A DNA stretch of 64,000 nucleotides from Sisyra terminalis. Lineage: Eukaryota > Arthropoda > Insecta > Neuroptera > Sisyridae. The notes under the pieces are model-generated. The model searched no databases. It had not been told where the DNA came from and saw only the letters and a list, made by a program, of their open reading frames with translations. The stretch lies in contig OY292280.1 of the NCBI GenBank assembly GCA_958496175.1, forward strand, positions 1,178,001 through 1,242,000. Direction: 5' to 3'. This document shows, piece by piece, positions 1 through 13,199 of this stretch (position 1 is its first letter; the number at the start of each line of letters is the position of its first letter). A program made the translations under genes and the position numbers.

Positions 1-1524
1 TGGGATATCGCTTATGTAAAATGGTATTACCGGAGCAACAATCTTTCCAGTTTGTCCTACTTGAAGATCATTGGCAACGAATCCTGCGTCAACAGCGGCA
101 CGGGAAGCTCCAACTGCAGCGTTCAGTTTATCCGCCATTTCGTATAACATTTTAAAGTTGTCACCAGATTTCATGCCTCGACCGCCACTGACAACAACTT
201 TAGCACTGGTCAATTCTGGGCGATCCGATTTGCTAAGTTCTTGCCCTACAAATTTAGTTAAATCTGTTTTATAGTCTTTAGATGGCGCTGCTTCTGTTTT
301 GGCATTTCCTCCTTCGAGCGGTTCTGGAGCGAATGCAGTTCCTCGGACTGATACAATCTTGATCGGATCTTGAGCTTGTAACGTTTGAATTGCGTTTCCT
401 ATGAGAAAAGATATGTTTTTATTCAAGTATGAATAACTTTCGTCGCCATTTTATCACATTTTTGGAAATAAGTTTTAATTTATTAATTTACGGTTTAAGA
501 ACATAACTAACAAAACGCTTTTTGAAGTTATACTTGTTTAGTGATCTTAAATAAAACAAAAAATAATCACACTGAATTTTTAATAAAATGTAACGCCGTT
601 GCCACAGCAGGAAGTTCAACTCGCAAATGGTTAGCGAGAAACTTCAAGCGAACGTGAAAGAAGTGACGTATTGCCCAGATACGTATTTCGATTGCCAAGC
701 AACCATCCTTAGTGGTCATCAAGTCGTATTGAATCGCTGGATAGTTTATTTTTTTGTAAATTATATCACATACATAAGAGTACGATACATTTTATATATT
801 GTAAAAGCAGTATAACTGTTAAGAGTTACCAAAATAGTCTAATATGATACATTTTCTGTATTTGGTAAGGATTATTCAAGATTCTCATCATCTGTTTACT
901 GATGATTATGTAATCGAAATTTCGAAAACAATATTAAATAGTTACCAGCATAAATTGTGCGCACAAATGTATCGGGTGATTTGATTCCAATTATATCAGA
1001 AATAGGGGAAACGTCCAATTTGGCTGCGACTCGGGGTAAAAGAGCTTTGCCAAAAGCAGTCGCACCAGCGACAATATGTGTGAAATTAAACTGTTTTTGA
1101 GTATCCACCACCAAGGAAGTCAAACTTTCAGCTGTAAAGCCATTGAATGCATCACTATCAGCCACTAAAACTCGTGAGACCACTTTGGACTTAGCCAAAG
1201 CTTCTGCAACCTAAAAAAAAAAACACTTTGCTTAGCTTCAAAATGCCAATTGCCTAAATATACTTACAGGACCACATTTAGTTCCGGCCACCAAAACGGA
1301 AACATCTCCTCCTATTTGCTTAGCAGCTCCTAATGCATTTTGCGTAATTGCAGTTACTGAACTGTTATTGTGCTCAGCAATAACCAACGTGCTTTGCAAT
1401 CGCACTAAACTATACTAAATTTAACCAAAATAGTTTCATTAAAATTTAAGAATAACAAATTGTTTTTCATTGCATTATTTACCTTTCCAGTTCTCGATAG
1501 GTTTTTCGTTACGGTAGTAAACAT
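1..1524 (-). CDS. ETFA: Electron transfer flavoprotein subunit alpha, mitochondrial (3' end off window)
   Basis: Coding exons on the minus strand are 1483-1524, 1268-1414, 946-1210 and 31-398; the last exon lies beyond base 1. All junctions are GT-AG and phases agree (0, 0, 1, 0). The product binds FAD and passes electrons from mitochondrial acyl-CoA dehydrogenases to ETF-ubiquinone oxidoreductase. The first 22 or so residues ([13 protein letters not shown]...) look like a mitochondrial targeting peptide. The ETF domain follows, with [37 protein letters not shown] and [14 protein letters not shown]. The FAD domain begins with [18 protein letters not shown] and runs to GQTGKIVAP. About 274 residues are visible; the family is about 330, so some 57 residues are missing to the left. 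The Drosophila counterpart is walrus. The 946 donor interrupts the glycine codon of YAGN. Confidence 0.95.
628..740. mobile_element. Half copy of the M foldback repeat in an ETFA intron
   Basis: gacgtattgcccagatacgt followed by atttcgattgccaagcaacc and agtggtcatcaagt matches one arm of the palindromic element at 26176-26410, and also the fragments at 12735-12800, 47340-47430 and 52495-52575. It lies between ETFA exons 3 and 4. Confidence 0.6.
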
Positions 1525-2423
1525 TTTACACCAAATAAAGCCAAAAATATTTTCTATTCGAGATTAACTAATAAATAAGAGACGCAATCTTTAAAATGTA
1601 CGTATATCCGAATATTTCAGACCAAATTCCAAAGGTTATCTTATTTGAAATCGTCTTGATGACATATTCAAGATGATATAATCAGAAACTGTGAAGAACT
1701 AGTTCCTAGTGTATTTGGCTTAGTATTCTAAGAAATCGGAACTGTTCTCGAACTTTAAAAATCATTAACGCGATCCCCGCTGCCCGCAAACGTCATCAAC
1801 CAGAGAAGAGAGACTTATATCTCTCTCTATATATTCTCTTCTCTGTCATAAACGTCATTATCGTAAATGACGTAAGATATACGATGCATACTACACCTAC
1901 GTCATCTGAGTGAGACGACAATACATTGAAAAGATATGACGAAGAAAGTATGTCGTTTCCGTATTTATTTTCAAATCTCATTAATCTACGAAATTCAAAT
2001 ATGAAATTGAAGAAAACTATTACCAAAATGAAAATTCTTGCTTTTATTATTCAATGTGATCAATGTTTTAATTCAAATTTATCACCTTAAAGGACCTAGA
2101 TCCTGATGGCCGATTTATATATATTTATAAAAAAAAATTATCACCGAATATGATTTCAGAGTATAATTTCAATTATGTATACTAGCGGCCGACAAATCAA
2201 CCGTTATATACTGATTTGCGTATAAAAATTATTAAAATTTCCGATTTTTTGGATTCAAATATTTTTATTTTTCTCCACTTCTTTTATTTTCTGATTTCCG
2301 CCTAATTTAGAATCACTTAAAATCGGAATAGCAATATTTTCCTTTCAACTGATATATTCCTTTTGCAAATGCCTGTAATTACTTTTTTGAACATTTTTAA
2401 CAGTAGATTGCATTCTAACAAAG

Positions 2424-2700
2424 TTGATAAATGATAAAAAACCAGATATGCAGGTATTAAAAAAGGGCCAAAACATAAATATGGCCGGTGATCAGATATG
2501 CTACGAAATGCTACGCATCAGTTGCATATTTATTTCCCATGATGAAAAACAAAGACAACAAATATCTCTATCTCATGATTTATTAGCGTTCAATCAATAT
2601 TACAGTGGAATTCCCCCGTTTTGAAGTTGTAGCGAAAAGGCATTTAAAGGCTTAAATGTAATGTTTTCAAAATTCCTTTTTGTAACAGGAATTCACTTGT
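2424..2700 (+). repeat. R-family interspersed repeat, copy 1
   Basis: This copy shares blocks with 38080-38290, 42055-42715, 59680-59815 and others: atatggccggtgatcagata, tctcatgatttattagcgtt, gaagttgtagcgaaaaggca, and a 3' end tttttgtaacagg. No terminal inverted repeat or target duplication was found, so the class is unknown. Confidence 0.6.
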
Positions 2701-2739
2701 ATATCTAAATATTTTTTTTAGATTATTTTAAGGGAAGAA

Positions 2740-2816
2740 TGGGAATCTAAAGGATTAGAAGGATTAGGATATATCTAAAGAATTAGGATTAGAATATCTA
2801 AAGGATTAGGATATAT
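2740..2816 (+). repeat. GGATTAG(GATATATCTAAA) minisatellite
   Basis: Imperfect tandem units built from ctaaaggattaggatatat recur about four times. Confidence 0.65.
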
Positions 2817-2955
2817 TTTTTTGTTAAAATAATCTCAACATATATTCAATTACTTTGTTACTATAATTATAACTACATACAACAAAAAAACAGTATTTTT
2901 TCACACATTAATACACATATATATTACACATATAATATATATTTAAAGTTCTAAT

Positions 2956-5900
2956 CTATGTTAAAAATGTTGACCAGTAAACAACGTTCAATATAAAAAA
3001 CGAAAATGGAAAGAAAAATCGGGAAAATTTATCAATATAAACAGCAGTTTCTCGTCCGTTACAAAATGTGTCGTATTGTGGTAAGCCCAGAGATGGCCTA
3101 GGTTCCATATCCTGGAATATATAGTTTATTCTAGTAGTTTTTGTTTTTCCAATAAATTTTCCCAAACCTTATATTCGTCCAAGTCGGATCGGATATCATC
3201 ATCTGAGTACCCTTTCATGGCCTTGGTAGCGACCGGACCCATGTAGTTATTGACCACTGCAAATTCCATCAGGGATAAAAACACAAAAACGGAACAACTA
3301 GACATCCAAACATCGATCGCTTTTACATACGAAACGGGTGGCAATGATTGCTGCGATTGCGTATTTTGAGTCGCTAGAACCATAGTAACTTGTATTAAAT
3401 GTGGGTATTATGAAAAAAAAAAAACGAGAATAAACACAATTTATCATTAGTGTTTCAATCCGGACTAAAGAGCCGGAACTTGGAGCCTACATTTTTACAT
3501 TATTAAGTACATAGAGTCATGCTTCCACAGATGCTGACGTCATATAGTGCAATCAAGAAACAGCGTTTTTTGATCTGTCAACTAATATTAATTTATGTAC
3601 ACATTCGGAAAATATCTTGTAGAATCATCTCTATATGATGCCACTATCATTACTTCTATGTTTAACCAATAAACCTTCGACCTTTGAGTAGTTCCTGGAT
3701 TGTATGGTAAGCCTTGATTTCCTAAGTATTCTCGTAAAAGAATGTAAAAATTAAAATTTCTTTGTGAGCCACTTATACCAGGCACACTCAAAAGTGTTAT
3801 AGGGTAAACTTCTGCCAAACTCTTCTCCGTATCTCCACGGATATGTGTATCTACCATACTTTGGGAAACACTGGTCTTAGAGTAAAATTAATCGAAATCC
3901 TTTTCAAAAGTACACCCCAATTAAGAAAAACCTGGTACCTAATGTTAGTAATGAGGTAACACCAAGAGTAACTCGAGCAGGAATAGCTTCCGGTTTAATC
4001 CAAAAAGATATCCAAGACATGACGACTATTAAGGCCGATGGAATATATGTGTGAAACAAATGGTAACCGAGTCGACGTCGTAGATTAAATACAATAGCCA
4101 GACATGTAAAATTGCCTGTTGAAAATAAATTATATTTAAGTAGACTGTGATTTTTTAGTTAAGCAGGGCCCATAACCTGTTGAGTATTCGATAGTACAAT
4201 CGGATGTGTAATTGTTGGAGATATCAAGTTGTGGCAGTTCTATGTCTGGATTGACAACCAACGGATCGGTCATGTTCCATAAAAACACCAAATCGTGATC
4301 CGTATGTGATACTAAAAGCAAATCTTGAAAATCTTCAACCAAAATTGATTAAATAAGCATAGCTACTTTAAATTTCCGACTAGTAAATAGAAGTTCACTA
4401 CTTCACTAACTACTTCATAGTAGTTAGAATACTACACAAACCCTAGAACTTGAGAGTAAGAAGAGATACTTCTCTATATTCCCACCTAAAGAATTGAAGT
4501 TCTTAGTTTCTAGTTTTATTGATTAAATTACTACAGATAAATATACTACAGATAGTATTCACGGTTACGAGAATGGTATTATTGAAATATAACTACATAC
4601 AACTTTCGATCATCATAGAACATATTTGTGTATCGTGCGGATAAGATTCGAATTTCATTGCGCAAGAAAGAACCAACGTCAACCTAAAAACATACTTTGA
4701 TTAGTAAGTGGGCAAATAATCTACGGATAACATATACTTGGACATGTAGAGTAAGGTTTTGTCGTGATACAGCCACAGATAGTGGTTTGGAATGCTCATC
4801 TCATGAAATGTGACCTTTTTGGCATTCTTAAAAAAGCAATCCGGACGCCAAATACTATGCAACCAGTCCACATCCAAAATCCTGTATTCCTCGCTCATGT
4901 TCTCCGGAAGTCGAAGTCGAGGATCTCTCCAGCTTTGTGCGAGGAAAATATCGGTCACGTACGTCTGCAAATTTCAACAGTTTCAGTAAAAGAATTTCCG
5001 AACTTCATTGCAACAATTAGTTGTATCTAAACTCCAAATTTCATCAAAATCGGTTCAGTCATTTTCGAGTTAAAATAAGACATACAAAATGAGGATATCT
5101 TCTTGATCTTGAGTGAAAGAAAATGAGGATATCTTGAATGAAAATTCATTCAAAAGTTAGGTCAATTAAAGCGTGACAAACTGGAATTTGTATATAAGTG
5201 TAGATATTGTTTTCCAATTGAAAAACTTAACTGGAATCTGGCAATTTTATTGATTCTACTTTATACATTCAGATGTTAAAAGTCAATTCATAATTATCGT
5301 TAAATACTTCACGAAAAGTGGGGAATAATGTTTTGTTGCGGGTGTGGGTAAAAGGACAAAATTTTCCTTGAAAAGAAAGATTCCTACCCCTAATATATCT
5401 ATAGCTATGAGAAACGGGGTACTGTGGATTCTGGTGGATAAAATTAATGGAAAAGATTTCCTTTTGGGAGTTTCTTATTATTATTATTTTTAAATCCTTA
5501 GATAAGTGGATAACAAGGGATTTTAATTAGAGGAAATTTATTCAAAGAAGACTTGCTTTCTGAAAAGGTTTTATGTTAATTATTTTCTAGTGTCAGCAAA
5601 AATTTAATGCTATTAACGAAAAATTAAATCACGATGGCTGCGTCCTACTAAGTGGTAATTTCACCGTTGCATCATCTCAAAATGCATGTAGCAATGTGTG
5701 AGAAGTTTAAGGGATATTCCTGACGTAGGGGTTGTATTTAGCAATGGTGAAGAATAGAAACTATAAAGGAGTACATTAGTATGGTTATTTTGGAAGAAAG
5801 AATAAGAACTATTAGTAGTAAGTTGATTCGGGAGTCAATTTTAAAAAAAAAAAAAAACCGTTTTATAGCAAAAAAATAGAAACTCTAGGGTTTCTAAAAA

Positions 5901-6855
5901 TCCGTAAACTGAGTATTACTGGAGGTTTTGACAGTATAGAAGAAGAGTAAGAAAACCACTAAAATGAGTGGATGATACCAGGAAAATGAACGACCCCTAA
6001 TGATAGAGAGACTAGCAGGAAAGCCAAACATTAATAAACATTAAAAAATAGGGGAGACTTTCGTTTAGAAGTGCACGAAAAAGGGTAACAGAAGAAGAAA
6101 TCGAACAATACTGAAGATCTGATTGTTATGAGGGTCGAATTTAGTACCTACCAATTACGGAAATTCGGGAAAAAATAATCACAATTTTTCTTTTGTTCGC
6201 TAGATTCTGAATTCTTTTTTTTTTCGTAAGACTTTCCAATTAAGACCAATTTCTAACCCAATACTGATTATCTGAGTTGAAGATCAAGTTTAAGGTAAGT
6301 GCTTCGAAACTTCTGGCGAAATATTTAATATTTCTCGGTTTGCCGATTCTTGTATATCCTAGATTCGCTAAAGATCTCAGTAGGTGCTCTATTATTAGGT
6401 GGTACATCAAAATTAACTGTTACACATGGCGCCTTTTATGGACCTTCTGAATTACAGTAGATTGAATGATCTTAAGAATGACTTGAATTTTGTAATTTTA
6501 ATATTTTTCGATGAGACCAAAATTTTGATTACTTACCATTGATTCCTCATTGATAGAATCCAAGGAGAGGACCGTAACATGAAAATAAACAATAGTTGGT
6601 TGGCCCTGTAATTTCGGTGCCCGATTTTTGTCATAGTGCTTGGTACGAATGGGTAATATATCCCTTAGCGATAAACTAGTTTCCTGATACTCAACTTGAT
6701 GGCGGCCCGTATCATTTCTATTCGAGCAAAAGAAAAACAATTAAAAATGCAAATACTTTGACAAAATGGCTGACGTACACAAAATGGCACTTGGTCGCAC
6801 AAATGCGATCGAGAAACACTACCGAACAGAACACAATCACCAAAAAATTGAACAT
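2956..6855 (-). CDS. pHCl-1: Cys-loop ligand-gated chloride channel, pHCl-1-like
   Basis: Minus-strand exons: 6779-6855, 6537-6717, 4738-4964, 4601-4683, 4177-4311, 3939-4115, 3168-3373, 2956-3111. They sum to 1242 nt, or 413 residues plus stop, with all phases consistent. Residues 1-20 form a signal peptide (MFNFLVIVFCSVVFL). The ligand-binding domain carries RDILPIRTKHYDKNRAP, WRDPRLRLPE and WLHSIWRPDCFF. The Cys-loop is C169-C183, and a second pair, C228/C239, is of the glycine-receptor/pHCl kind. M1 starts near YIPSALIVVMSW. P280-A281-R282 before M2 is the motif of anion-selective pores. M4 (residues 390-410) ends the protein. The gene was assigned to pHCl-1 (a pH-sensitive chloride channel of Drosophila) from remembered family sequence; a related insect pHCl or histamine-gated paralogue is the alternative. 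The M3-M4 loop is very short, about 55 residues, and its intron is only 56 nt. The exon 2-3 intron is 1.57 kb. Confidence 0.9.
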
Positions 6856-7633
6856 TTGAAACGCGCGATTTTTGCCGAAAATCCAACGGAAAATTAGTGA
6901 AAATCTATGCCCGTTTTGTCAGGTCGGCTTTGCAATAATTTACTCATTGTTTTTAAGCGATAATGAGACGAGGTTTTCGGGAGGAAATCAGAGTTGTTCA
7001 GAGGGAAATTTAAATGATTTCGTGAACTTTATCTTATATCTAATAATAAATTGTTGAAGAAGCGACAGAATCTCCCTTATTGTGGTTGAGTAAGCATTAT
7101 TTTCAACCAGATATCCCCAACAAGTCCCAAATTCGCTTGGTTATCCTGTCGAAGAAAATTCCGCTTGTCAATTATGACTTTTTCCAATTTCAACCACTAT
7201 AAAAATATTATACTTACTAGTTTAAGCCCAAAACATTTTAATTTCTAATCACATTATCCCACTTTCCCTTCGGATCCTGCATAAAATGTTGACATAGTCT
7301 GGTTGAAGGGGATTTTTTCTTTCATTCCCCGTGCATGCATTTATAATATTTAATTGGATTTTCTTTCGATATTGACCGCTTACCTGGCTTCTATCAATAT
7401 TCAATATAAAATAACTTGAAATAAAAAAGAAAATTGTTTAATAGAGATATTATACAGCTTCTCATTGTTTTAAGTTCCATTTTCCAATCCTAAGACTACT
7501 TTTATTCCATTTTAAAATTACCGTTGAAAACATTATTTAATATTTAAATATTTTCAATTCCGCAGTCCATTTCTTTACATATACAAAGTAACTATACACA
7601 GTTACCTATACAATTTTTTTTTCGTTATTTACC

Positions 7634-7786
7634 GTCGTTTTATAACTACTAAGGTCTTTAGAGACTCTAGGGTTAATAAAAATCCATAATCGAAAAAAAA
7701 TAGAAAACTTGCTCGATACAAAGATCAAATCTAACACCTACCAGTTTTGGAACGGTCACCTAGACTACTCGGTCACCAGTAGGATT
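7634..7786 (-). mobile_element. tRNA-derived SINE, copy 1
   Basis: Read on the minus strand it starts with a degenerate tRNA-Ser/Leu-like A box (TGGTGACCGAGTAG) and a B-box region. It then has a body that ends with ATTAACCCTAGAGTC and TAGTAGTTATAAA. It is the most diverged of three copies (see 24458 and 39657). Confidence 0.6.
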
Positions 7787-8082
7787 ACCTAAATAAATTT
7801 TTACATACAACCTTAAAGAATACCCTAGAGACCGTTTTTGGTGGCAACGTTGCATTTGCTACTTTGTTTTATATACTAGTCGCGATGTAGAAATATAAGT
7901 ATATAAGTTTCGGTTTTGATTTTGGTTTCGGCCGAAACTGATGCCGAAATTCGGTTTCGGCAGTAAAAGCTAGTTTCGGTCGGACATTAATGGACTTAAA
8001 TCAACTCTTCATATTTAATATAATATTCCCAATTTAGGTTTCGCATGTACTAATGCTTCTGTTAGAAACCATTGCTTTAGAT

Positions 8083-8363
8083 CATGGGTCGGCAATCTGC
8101 GGCCCGCAAGATTCTCGCCGCAACGCACATGACGGACGATATTATACACAATCGAGTGAAAGGAAGCGAGAAAAGGAGCGAAGGGATCTTATTGATTTTA
8201 TTAACTGTAATAAATGTCGTTAAAATTATACACTAAGCGTTTTATTTTTAAAACTAAAATATTTGTACATAAATATTGTAGGTATACCTACTACAAGTGC
8301 GGCCCGCACTGACCCCCATGAAAAATATTTGGCCCTCTTACAACAAAAGGTTGCCAACCCATG
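8083..8363. mobile_element. Non-autonomous hAT element (MITE)
   Basis: Terminal inverted repeats CATGGGTCGGCAA and TTGCCAACCCATG bound 281 bp and are followed inside by gcggcccgc. Flanking 8-bp target copies are ctttagat and cattagat (7/8). These termini are the widespread GGGTCGGCAA hAT type. Confidence 0.85.
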
Positions 8364-8496
8364 CATTAGATAATTAAAAGTTCTTCCGTTTTGTACTTAA
8401 GTCTTTCGGAATCAAACTACAGCAGAGAAAGCTTTGCATCTCAAATATTAAAAGCTATTTTTGCAGCAAATTAATCGCTAAAGAAAATAATTATTT

Positions 8497-8703
8497 GGCT
8501 CTAGTTGTTTGTAGGTCGGTCAATATCTGGCAACTTTGTTTTTATTCTAGTCGCGATTTTTTTGTTAACTTTCCAATATGGTAAAATTTTTTCGTTGGTA
8601 GCTAAATTTTTATTATGAATGGGATTATTAGTGAATTTAATTAAAAAACAATGTAGAAAATGCAACATTGCCAGATTTGACTGTTCTAAAAGGAACTAGA
8701 GCC
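8497..8703. mobile_element. GGCTC palindromic MITE, Q subtype
   Basis: Begins ggctctagtt and ends aactagagcc; the internal arms tctggcaactttg and gcaacattgccaga are inverted. Same family as 42293-42517. Confidence 0.75.
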
Positions 8704-10295
8704 AAAAAATGTAAACGTTGAACATTTTTAATGCTTCCGTTTTCAAAGCGAAATGAAACAATTTGTAGATAATTGTAATGTTATATGATTTTATAATGAA
8801 AACGACATATGAATCTAACGATAAATTTATAGGAAATGCTTGCAATTCTTTGGATTAATATTAAACTGGTAAATTTCAATGCAAATCGGGAGATTTCATA
8901 AGGATTGTAGTTATGATAGTCCTTTGAAAACTTAGATGGAGCTTTTTTCAACATGTGGAACATGACGCATGCCTTATTGTCCTTATTCAATTGTTGATCT
9001 ATCGCCATCTACGTTTTCTTATCGCAACTAACATCGTTATCATATTCGTGAAATAATTAACCAAACGAAGAAAAAAATATAAAATTATTATTGAACAAGT
9101 TGAGATTTGATATTAAAATTGAATAAAATCATTGTTAATTTGGACGAATTTGCATTGGGGTCGGTTAATACTTATGGGGGTAGTTTCAAGTGTGTGATCA
9201 ATTGAAAACGATAACGTAAGCATTAAGTGGGAAGCATTTGGAGTCGAAATTGAACAATTCCCGGTTCTAATTGCATTTGGCTAATTGCCTATTGATTCAT
9301 TGATTTGGGTCATTGGTTCCAAGTAATTTTTGGATGATTCATCGTTTCGAGGTTATCACCTGAGCTTTATGGAATAACTGACGTAATTTGTATTTACGAC
9401 CATACGGAAAGGTATGCGATAAATGGAGGATATTCCCGGAAAATTATTCCTAATCGATTCTTTTTTTTTTGCAGGATAATGAGTTACACGTTGATAATGT
9501 GCTTATTGTTCATTAGAAGTCCCAAATACGATTTAAATCAGACCTTATCCATGCACCGATTAGCCACGTTATTGTAAAAGGGGATAAGAAGTTCGAATTG
9601 ATTTCTTAGGGGTTTCCTGAGTAAATTTGTTTTTAGTAATAGTTGAAGAAGGCCAAGGGTATATATTTATGTTAGAATATACTGTAATATGTGTTTAAAC
9701 GAGAATCACCGAAAATCAAATATATTGATTGGAAGTGTGTTGGATATTGGTTACAAATCAGCGATCGGTTACTGTAGCGAGGATCTAGTGACCTTCGAAA
9801 ATCCGGGAGACGGCAACAATTTGTTGTGGTGGGGTCGGTTAACCCGTTGGCGTATTATGACCGAGTTGGAGATTGCTTCGGGACGTCCTCGTATTGGATG
9901 GAGAAAAATCAACGATCCTGGTGACTGACAAGTGCTGAATACGATTCACCATGCTCCCAATCCAATACGCTCCAAATGATCCCTTATTACACTAACCAAT
10001 CAAATTAAGCGCGCCCAATTCAAATATCAGTTTAGTGCGCGGAAGAAAAAGAAACGGAAAAAACGGCCAACAATGAACATTTTATTGTCCAATTACCAAT
10101 CGAGCAAATCCTAGCGAACTGAATCATCGACAGACTTTCAATCATTCATTCGGGTTTAGTGCGGCTTACTCGAATAGACTTAGAAAAAGAAAAATAAAAT
10201 AAAATAAAATAAATAAAATCGTGTGTGATTTGGACAATTGGAAAAACTGTTCTAAAATTTTAGACGATTTTAATTTAAGAGCCTAGTGCAGTGCA

Positions 10296-10416
10296 ATGAA
10301 TAGCAAAATTCCAACGACCACTAACCGATTCGGAATTCTATCATTCCCAAAACACAATCACGATGAGGCAAAAACACCCACTTTGCAAAATGAACAACGC
10401 ATTGAACTTCTCAAAG
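10296..10416 (+). CDS. Orphan candidate first coding exon
   Basis: An ATG opens 40 codons (MNSKIPTTTNRFGILSFPKH...) and stops at a good donor, AAAG|GTAATAAT, in phase 1. The preceding 500 bases are less AT-rich than the surroundings and look like a promoter/UTR. No downstream exon that continues it could be identified. It cannot join the ATPase exon at 15799, because every available acceptor there gives an in-frame stop in this phase. Phase-1 acceptors exist at scramblase exon 2 or 3 and at the small membrane protein exon 43472, so an alternative N-terminus of one of these is possible. It is unrecognised and may be chance. Confidence 0.35.
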
Positions 10417-11847
10417 GTAATAATGACCCAAACAATTTTATGGTAATTGAATTTTGACAGCTTACTGATAGACGAGTCCAAAAGGTGGAACTTATATATA
10501 CTGATGTACGCCCGTGAGAAACTATACTTCTTTGATATAATAAAAAGATATTTTCAATCCACTGTTGTAGCCGCTTCCTTTTGTAGTGCCTGAACTGGTA
10601 CACATTATGCTAACCAAAACATGATACAATTTGCTTTTAATATGAAAATACATAATAAGCAAACGTATGTTGGGCCAAAGACAAATAATATAAAGTTGTA
10701 AACACATCCATGACCCAAATTTGAACTTTCTTGTCATTAGTTTCAACTGTCATTACGATTTCATTCAATTGCTAATTTTTATCATTTATCAGTTGTGCAA
10801 GGTTGAGCTGTGGATATTTCACGGAAAGTTACTGATTTTCAAATAGAAGATTAAATTGGCTAACATTTATACTATATGTATACACAGTTGAATGTTTGTA
10901 CTTTCTATATAATATGTGTACACATTTGGCTACTAATAAAAAATATATATTACATATTATATGAGTTAACCGTTTATCAATTCAGCATGGGTCACATGCT
11001 CGACAAATACTTATCAAAAACATTTACCATATAAAAGTAGATTTTTGCAATAAAATATGTATCAATATTATGTATAAGCGATCCTTAATAGCAACGTCCT
11101 AAATTATATTAATACAATTGTAATTGTATATTTTATTTATTCATTTATATATATGTATTGAAATTGATTTTTACTCAAATATAGAAAAACATAATGATAT
11201 ATAAAATATCAATCGACTTTCTTTACATTATTTCAAATATTGGATTGAATTATTTCCAAAAAAATATCTTTCTTTTAAATGCGTTTTAATTGTTATAATA
11301 ATAAGCAAACGTAAGTAATATGTATGCATATATGTAGAAAAAGACAGAAAACAAACATTGTAAGCACATACGTGCGAGTGAAATACAATTATTGTCTCAA
11401 ATTTGAACGGGATGATCGTTGCTATGGTTTCAACAGTCATTTCGATTTCATTCAATCAATTGCCAATTTTTACCATTTGTTATGTATGTCAGTATTGGTC
11501 GGTGAATATTTCACGGGAAGTTACTAGTTATGTATTAATATGGAGATATAAGCTTGGATCAGGTACGTCGAAATTTGAGAACTGTACGTATTGTTCACTC
11601 GAATGCAATTTGTACGTAAATTTTGACATATGCCAGAAATGAAGAAGCGACGGTTATTTTCAAATATGTATTATCAAATATATATGACAGAACCTAAAAA
11701 TTAAACAGTTCAATAATACGATAATAAATATAATGTAAGTATATTTTGCATTTCGCAAATGCTTTGGAATTTCCTTTCATTAATAATAATTAATCAAAGT
11801 TTTTCAGTGTTTTTCCCATAAAAAAGTAAAATTTATTTAGAAAATTT

Positions 11848-12071
11848 GGTGTAAGTCCATTTTAGCGCACCCGCAATTGGGCAACGTTGCATTGTCGACT
11901 TTGTTATCAATTTAATTCGCGATTAAATCTGTTCATAATAAGAGTTTAACCACAAAAGAGAGAATTATACTATATTAGAGTTGAATTATCAAAAAATCGC
12001 GAATAGAATGAAAAGCAAAGTTGAAAATGCAACGTTGCCAAATTTTGACCAACATAACAGAGACTTGAGCC
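11848..12071. mobile_element. GGCTC palindromic MITE, mixed subtype
   Basis: The left arm has the P-type tttagcgcacccgcaat, the right arm the Q-type aacagagacttgagcc; it carries central tttaatcgcg-type palindrome halves and gcaacgttg at both ends. Confidence 0.75.
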
Positions 12072-13131
12072 AAATATATATATTAAATATACCTTAAACA
12101 ATAACATACCGTAACATTGTGAACTCCGTCAGCTTATAATCGTCGTTATACTTAAACATCGTTTGACTACAATCTAACGTAGTCTAACCTACCGTTAGTT
12201 TATAATCTAACAAAACTTATCAACTCTATGATAATGACTAAGAGAGGCATTTGTTTATGCGTATAATTATGAATCACGGACGGAACGTATGATGGCACTA
12301 TGATAAAATGCCGTTCATAAACAATCGATCATGAAAATCGATATTTTAGGTTTCTACATCGATGTTTATAAACGATATTTAGATAAACCGTTTGCATCTC
12401 TAAACGCCAATCGAACCAGTAGTTCTCCACTTATTGAATCATTAACAGACAAATAAACAAAATTGAATATTATAATAAAGAAAAATCAATTATTTCCTCT
12501 TCGAAATGCTTCAAAATGAATACCACAGTTTGGTATTTTACTGATATTTTAGCGATTATTGGTATTTTTAGTATCTTTCTGTTTAAAAAATTTCATTTTA
12601 AAATATCTTCCAATGAAGAATTCAAGGTTTTTCTTTTGATCATTAATTAACTCAATTTTTTGATAAACATTTGATTTAAAATTATTTGTAGTTATTTTTT
12701 TTATGTAATATATAAAATTTGAACAAAATCGCAAACAAATATATTTTTGGCGTGTTGCCCGTATTGGCAATCGAAGTACGTATCTAGGCAATACGTCAAA
12801 AAAACATTTGTTTGAGCTTTTGTTCAAATTTATGTTATATGGTTTACGTAAATTATATTACATAGATAAGACCATAATATATTTTGTATAACCGTATAGT
12901 ATAACTGTTCAAAGTCAACGAAAAAATTTAATCTGATATCTTTTTATAACGCACTGCCGATTGTTCTATGCACGATAGAATATTTCTGTATTGATATATA
13001 AAATTTTTGTTAAAAATTCCTCGACATATATTTGTATCATAACAACCTTCTTTATGGACTATTTCATCCTTTTAAAGGATTCACCCATAATTAGTGTTTT
13101 ATTAATTTCGTTTCATTTTTTTTTTTATTAA

Positions 13132-13160
13132 GTTGGGTTATCCATCCTGGATAACCCAAC
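13132..13160. repeat. Perfect hairpin
   Basis: GTTGGGTTATCCA, a TCC loop, and TGGATAACCCAAC form a 13-bp perfect stem. A third partial copy (gatggataaccca) follows. It lies at the end of the LINE remnant and may be its 3' tail. Confidence 0.7.
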
Positions 13161-13199
13161 TAGATGGATAACCCATGCTAGGCCCCTACTTTACTTAGT

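Larger units (their letters stand above)
1525..2955. other. ETFA-pHCl-1 intergenic region
   Basis: This separates the ETFA 5' end from the pHCl-1 3' end. It holds a CT/TA-rich microsatellite near 1810-1840, one copy of the interspersed R repeat at about 2424-2700, and a GGATTAG minisatellite at 2740-2816. No gene could be supported. Confidence 0.6.

Noticed and set aside
3588..3857. Open frame in the pHCl-like intron between exons 6 and 7
   Set aside because: It does not fit the channel sequence, which is continuous without it, and shows no family features.
7910..7985. Regulatory CpG cluster
   Set aside because: It is a degenerate tttcggtttcgg simple repeat also found at 61140-61205.
8781..9008. 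Minus-strand open frame upstream of pHCl-1
   Set aside because: No family resemblance and no link in phase to the channel exons.
9689..9928. Open frame of 79 codons in the GC-richer block
   Set aside because: No recognisable domain and no splice context; more likely promoter or UTR DNA.
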